Origin: Bradyrhizobium liaoningense
Lineage (GTDB): Bacteria > Pseudomonadota > Alphaproteobacteria > Rhizobiales > Xanthobacteraceae
Assembly (NCBI RefSeq): GCF_018130825.1
Contig: NZ_JAFCJS010000002.1
Location: 1,031,961-1,095,960, forward strand
DNA: 64,000 nt
Direction: 5' to 3'
Each line of letters starts with the position of its first letter. Positions within the stretch are counted from its first letter, which is position 1. Position numbers and translations under genes: made by a program. The notes under the pieces are model-generated. The model saw only the letters and a list, made by a program, of their open reading frames with translations, was not told the origin of the DNA and searched no databases. Shown here piece after piece: positions 60,361 to 64,000 of this stretch.

Positions 60361-61985
60361 GCCGCCTCCTCGCGTCGCATCCAGTCTTTAAGGATCGCTG
60401 CCGCTTGCGCCTGATCGAGCCTGACGATCTGCTCGAGCCGCTTCTGCGGTGTTCGCTGCATCTTGCCTTCGAGATCCTCGACGAGATTGAGCTCGGGATC
60501 CTGGCTCTCGGTCAATGCAAGGGCCGCAGCGGCTTCGAGCTCGGCAGCCTCGGCCGCCTCGGTCTGCTCCTGCGCCGCCCGATGGGTCAGAATGCCGTTG
60601 ACCGCGGGCCGAAGTCCGAACCAGACCAGCATCGAGGCGACCGCCAGGATCGTCACCGCGTTGATGACGCTGCCGAGCTGCTTGTTGATCATCTCGACGA
60701 AGCTGATCGGCGGCACCGGCGCGAGCTCGCGCGAGCCTTCGATGAAGTCGACGGCCGTGACTTGGATCTGGTCGCCGCGCGCCTTGTCCAGCCCGCCGGC
60801 GGTCGCCGCGAGCTGGCTGATCTCGGCGAGCTTGCTGTCGACGATGGCCTGGTTGCTCTTGTCGCCGAGATCGGCGACCAGACGCGCGCGGTTGACCAGC
60901 ACGGCGATGAAGAGCTTCTTGACCAGATAGCCGTCGCTCACGGTCGTCGTGGTCTTGGACGAGACCTCGAAATTGGTCACGTCCTCGCGGCGGGTCTTGT
61001 CCTCGCTGGAGTTCTTGCCCCCTCCGGAGTTCACCTGCTGATCCGGCAGGTTCTGCTGCACCGTAGTCGGCTGCGAACGGTCCGCGTTCTGCGACGATTC
61101 CTTCTCGCGCACGTTCCGCACCGAACGTTCGGCGCGGCCCTCCGGATCGTAGACGGTCTCGTTGGTCTGCCGCTTGTCGGTGGAGAGCTGCGGGGCGACG
61201 CTGACCTCGAAATTGTCCAGACCCAGATACGGCGTCAGCGCCTTGCGGATGTTCTCCTGCACCATCCCGCCGACCGTCTTCTGCAGGCTCGCCATCTTGG
61301 TCGGCGCCGCACTCGCCTCGTCCTCCTCGGCGAGCAGCATCGAGCCGTCGGCATCCAGCACCGTCACCTTGTCGCGGCTCATGCCCGGGATGGCGGCCGC
61401 GACGAGATGGCGGATCGACTGAGCCGTGCGCGCCTCGATCGCACCGTCGGTGCGCAGCACGACCGACGCCGAAGGCGGCTGCTGGGTCGCGCGGAACGAA
61501 CCGCGCACCGGCAGAACGATGTGCACGCGCGCCGCCTTCACGCCCTTCATCAGCTGGACGGTGCGCGCGATCTCGCCTTCGAGCGCGCGCAGCTTCGTCA
61601 CTTCCTGCATGAACGAGGTCAGGCCGAGCGAGCCGATCTTGTCGAACAGCTCGTAGCCGGAATTGGCGCTGGTCGGCAGGCCCTTCTCGGCGAGCAGCAT
61701 CCGCGCCTGCATGGTCTGGCTCGGACGCACCGAGACGGCGTCGCCGGCGGTATTGACGTCGAAGGCGATGTTCTGCTCGCGTAGCGCCGCGCCCATGCGC
61801 GTCACGTCTTCGCGGGTGAGGCCGGTATAGAGCGTCTCGAATTCAGGCCGGCTCAGATAGTACGCGCCGCCGACGACGGTGACGAGGACGGCAAAGCCGA
61901 TCAGCCCCAAGGCCATCAGGCGTCGTGGCCCAAGCTCCAGCAGATTGTTGAGCAGTTGCTGTATCTGCGCACGACTGAACAGCAT
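60357..61985 (-). CDS. fliF: Flagellar MS-ring protein FliF
   Basis: A 542-residue protein. Two transmembrane helices (LMALGLIGFAVLVTVVGGAY and AVTILAVASMLVWFGLRP) flank the periplasmic ring domains (PEFETLYTGLTREDVTRMG, then GPVRGSF-like YscJ/FliF folds). The start at 61985 (MLFSRAQIQQLLNN) has GAGG upstream. It heads the leftward operon. The 272-bp gap 62019-62290 to the first flagellin contains its promoter region; nothing else was recognised there. Confidence 0.93.
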   Translation of the reverse strand: MLFSRAQIQQLLNNLLELGPRRLMALGLIGFAVLVTVVGGAYYLSRPEFETLYTGLTREDVTRMGAALREQNIAFDVNTAGDAVSVRPSQTMQARMLLAEKGLPTSANSGYELFDKIGSLGLTSFMQEVTKLRALEGEIARTVQLMKGVKAARVHIVLPVRGSFRATQQPPSASVVLRTDGAIEARTAQSIRHLVAAAIPGMSRDKVTVLDADGSMLLAEEDEASAAPTKMASLQKTVGGMVQENIRKALTPYLGLDNFEVSVAPQLSTDKRQTNETVYDPEGRAERSVRNVREKESSQNADRSQPTTVQQNLPDQQVNSGGGKNSSEDKTRREDVTNFEVSSKTTTTVSDGYLVKKLFIAVLVNRARLVADLGDKSNQAIVDSKLAEISQLAATAGGLDKARGDQIQVTAVDFIEGSRELAPVPPISFVEMINKQLGSVINAVTILAVASMLVWFGLRPAVNGILTHRAAQEQTEAAEAAELEAAAALALTESQDPELNLVEDLEGKMQRTPQKRLEQIVRLDQAQAAAILKDWMRREEAA

Positions 61986-62247
61986 ATGACCTCGTACCAA
62001 TGCGAACGTAGAGGACACTCCGCTGCCAACCTTGTCTGAAGGTTGCGCAAGACAACGAATGTGTCGGTTCGCGGGTGAGGCGTGGTAAATTTACAAGAAA
62101 TCGGGTGACGCTGCCGTGCATATCGGCAACAGGTGCACAGCCGGCTGTATCGCGGCGTGATCGGCCGCGGTGTGTCGCTCGATATCTGGCGTCAGGGGAT
62201 CGATTGCGGGCACATCTTGTGCCGTCATATCCGCCGTTCATGGCGGA

Positions 62248-62273
62248 GACCGTGCTCCCGTGGGAGCACGGTC
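62248..62273 (-). terminator. Stem-loop after the first flagellin gene
   Basis: Perfect 12-bp arms GACCGTGCTCCC / GGGAGCACGGTC with a 2-base loop lie 17 bases beyond the flagellin stop on the minus strand. The T run is missing, so it may be a processing or attenuating hairpin. Confidence 0.55.
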
Positions 62274-62290
62274 GTTTCCAAAGCCGAGGC

Positions 62291-63238
62291 CTACTTGAAC
62301 AGCGACAGGATGCTCTGGCTGTTCTGGTTGGCGATCGAGAGCGCCTGAACGCCGAGCTGCTGCTGGGTCTGAAGCGCCTGAAGGCGGGTCGATTCCGCAT
62401 TCATGTCGGCGTCGACGAGCTGGCCGATGCCGCGATCCACCGAGTCGATCAGGTTCTTGACGAATTCCGTGTTGGTCGCGATGCGGTTCTTGATGGCGCC
62501 GAGATTGGCGGCGGCCGAGGCAACCGTGTTGATCGCGGCGGTGACCTGGGTGATGTAGCCGTCGAGAATGGCCTGGTCAGCCGCCGAGTCGTCCAACGAG
62601 CCGATGGCGAGCGTGGCGACCGACGCGAAGCCCGTCGTGCTGTTGCCGGTCACCGTATCCAGGATACCGGTCTTGGTTGCGCCGTTGACGGTGTAGAGCG
62701 CGAAGGTGGCGGTCGTCACCGTGATGGAGCCGATGGTGGGCGTACCGCCGACACGCGAGTACGACGACACGAGGTTGAAGCTCGTCGGCGTGGCCGTAGA
62801 ACCGGTCGAGGTGTCGATGCTCAGCCAGTTGATGCCGTTGATCGTCGCCGAGTCGGCCTTGAGCTGCATATCCTGCTGGATCTGAGTGATTTCCGACTGG
62901 ATCTTGGTCCGGTCGATACCGGCGGTCTTGGCTTCGACCAGCAGCGCCTGGAGCTTGGTCAGGCCGGAGTCCTTGTCGCCGATGACCGTGTTCAGAGCGG
63001 TGTATTCAGTGTCCACCATAGCGGCGGACAGACCGAGCGAGTCGGAGACCGCGGAGAGCGCGGCGTTGTCGGAGCGCATTGAGGTCGCGATCGACCAATA
63101 GGCCGAGTTGTCCGCGGCAGTCGAGACGCGCTGGCCGGTCGAAATCCGGTTCTGCGTAGTCGCGAGCTGCGAGCTGACGTTGCGGAGGGTCTGCAGCGCG
63201 GTCATTGCAGACGAGTTGGTGAGAAGGCTAGAACCCAT
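62291..63238 (-). CDS. Flagellin (lateral type, copy 1)
   Basis: A 315-residue flagellin. The conserved N-domain (MGSSLLTNSSAMTALQTLRN and ISTGQRVSTAADNSAYWSIA) and the C-domain (NTEFVKNLIDSVDRGIGQLV and ALQTQQQLGVQALSIANQNS) are intact. The variable middle is short. The start at 63238 has AAAGGGA upstream; a longer upstream extension is not flagellin. By neighbours and length it fits LafA-type flagellin. It is nearly identical to the second copy. Confidence 0.93.
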   Translation of the reverse strand: MGSSLLTNSSAMTALQTLRNVSSQLATTQNRISTGQRVSTAADNSAYWSIATSMRSDNAALSAVSDSLGLSAAMVDTEYTALNTVIGDKDSGLTKLQALLVEAKTAGIDRTKIQSEITQIQQDMQLKADSATINGINWLSIDTSTGSTATPTSFNLVSSYSRVGGTPTIGSITVTTATFALYTVNGATKTGILDTVTGNSTTGFASVATLAIGSLDDSAADQAILDGYITQVTAAINTVASAAANLGAIKNRIATNTEFVKNLIDSVDRGIGQLVDADMNAESTRLQALQTQQQLGVQALSIANQNSQSILSLFK

Positions 63239-63455
63239 TTTTGATGTCCCTTTGACGATTGAATTGAGTTTGGGGACATACCGGGCTTGCACCGGTACGG
63301 CAGGGCGGCGTCATGCCTTTGGGCCACGTAAATGCGTGTGAAGGACCCAACCTGTCGTAGCGGTGAGGTTACCCGCCGAAGCTTGTGCGAGGCTTGTGGC
63401 TCCGTGTCTCAGTTGCAACACCGAGCTGGATCATGGCGTGGACATGGCGTCACGC

Positions 63456-63489
63456 AAAAAAAAGGCCGCGCTTCTCGTGAAGCGCGGCC
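63456..63489 (-). terminator. Rho-independent terminator of the second flagellin gene
   Basis: Read leftward, GGCCGCGCTTC and GAAGCGCGGCC form an 11-bp stem with a short loop, followed by eight or more Ts (on the plus strand GCAAAAAAAAAGG). It lies 22 bases after the stop of the second flagellin gene. Confidence 0.85.
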
Positions 63490-63510
63490 CTCCTCCAGAT
63501 GACCTGAAGT

Positions 63511-64000
63511 TTAGCGGAACAGCGACAGGATGCTCTGGCTGCTGTTGTTGGCGATCGAGAGCGCCTGAACGCCGAGCTGCTGCTGGACCTGGAGGGCCGC
63601 AAGGCGGGTGGATTCCTGGTTCATGTCAGCGTCGACGAGCTGGCCGATGCCGCGATCCACCGAGTCCATCAGGTTCTTGACGAACTCCGTGTTGGTCGAG
63701 ATGCGGTTCTTGACGGCACCGAGATTGGCGGCGGCCGAGGCAACCGTGCCGATCGCGGCGGTGACCTGCGCGATGTAGCCATCGAGCGTAGCCTGGTCCG
63801 TTGCCGAGTCGGTCAGCGAGCCGATGGCGAGCGTGGCGACCGACGCAAACCCGGTCGTGCTGTTGCCGGTCACCGTGTCCAGGATGCCGGTCTTGGTTGC
63901 GCCGTTGACGGTGTAGAGCGCGAAGGTGGCGGTCGTCACCGTGATGGAGCCGATGGTGGGCGTGCTGCCGACACGCGAGTACGACGACACGAGGCTGAAG
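63511..64000 (-). CDS. Flagellin (lateral type, copy 2), partial
   Basis: The C-terminal 163 residues or so of a flagellin, cut by the end of the window (the N-terminus lies beyond 64000). It reads ...NLGAVKNRISTNTEFVKNLM and DADMNQESTRLAALQVQQQL, ending SQSILSLFR. The sequence closely matches copy 1, with changes such as N-to-S and K-to-R at the tail. It is a tandem paralogue (lafA1/lafA2-like). Confidence 0.92.
   Translation of the reverse strand, partial: FSLVSSYSRVGSTPTIGSITVTTATFALYTVNGATKTGILDTVTGNSTTGFASVATLAIGSLTDSATDQATLDGYIAQVTAAIGTVASAAANLGAVKNRISTNTEFVKNLMDSVDRGIGQLVDADMNQESTRLAALQVQQQLGVQALSIANNSSQSILSLFR

Noticed and set aside
1..64000. tRNA genes, CRISPR arrays, insertion sequences or phage genes
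   Set aside because: No cloverleaf-like sequences, regularly spaced repeats, transposases or integrases were recognised by reading; a tRNA scan and IS search were not possible here.

Overview
The window looks like a chromosomal segment of a Bradyrhizobium-type alphaproteobacterium. The evidence is uniformly high GC, coding dominated by periplasmic-binding-protein and TRAP transport loci with GntR/IclR/LysR/TetR regulators, several palindromic intergenic repeats of the kind scattered through bradyrhizobial genomes, and a Rhizobiales-style flagellar cluster (FtcR, FlbT, FlaF, MotB/MotC). No tRNA, rRNA, CRISPR array, insertion sequence or prophage was seen.

Left part (1-28400), organic-acid and amine catabolism modules. 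(1) 223-3993: orphan branched-chain-type binding protein, FAD oxidoreductase and IclR regulator, with a 20-bp inverted repeat over the promoter. (2) 4143-14482: a leftward operon (2-hydroxyacid dehydrogenase, RidA, class I aminotransferase, ThDP enzyme, DadA-like oxidase, Asp/Glu racemase, FCD-GntR regulator, SDR) divergent from a polar amino acid ABC importer. This looks like one pathway for an unusual amino or imino acid. (3) 14483-15905: two universal stress genes bracketed by decayed copies of the ends of neighbouring genes, a duplication scar. (4) 15906-21290: two tandem type-B carboxylesterases and an MHS-type MFS transporter divergent from a TetR repressor. (5) 21363-28400: a PotABCD-like importer with an amine-oxidase-like flavoprotein and a HAD hydrolase, divergent from a LysR regulator.

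Middle part (28574-42329). 28574-36431 is a hexuronate/aldonate locus: mannonate dehydratase, IdnD/GulD-type zinc dehydrogenase and TRAP transporter, divergent from fructuronate reductase, with a GntR regulator and a clear 17-bp operator. Then come single genes: NTF2-like protein, CbbY-like phosphatase, YeeZ-like epimerase, class C beta-lactamase-fold hydrolase, secreted dienelactone hydrolase, and a MarR regulator with a C-terminal cysteine cluster.

Right part (42344-64000): a second-type (lateral) flagellar system. FtcR precedes a long leftward, translationally coupled operon: fliF-fliH-motB-motC-fliK-lytic transglycosylase-flgE-flgK-flgL-flaF-flbT-flgD-fliQ-flhA-fliR-fliJ-like-flgJ-flgN-like-small membrane protein. 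Upstream of it lie two tandem, nearly identical flagellin genes, the second cut by the window end. The switch (fliG/M/N), rod and fliP/flhB genes are not here and must lie beyond the window.

Nothing here is an obvious new defence or mobile system. The most promising unexplained material is the module-2 pathway, the duplication scar, the cysteine-bearing MarR beside an unknown membrane protein and FtcR, and the flagellin pair.
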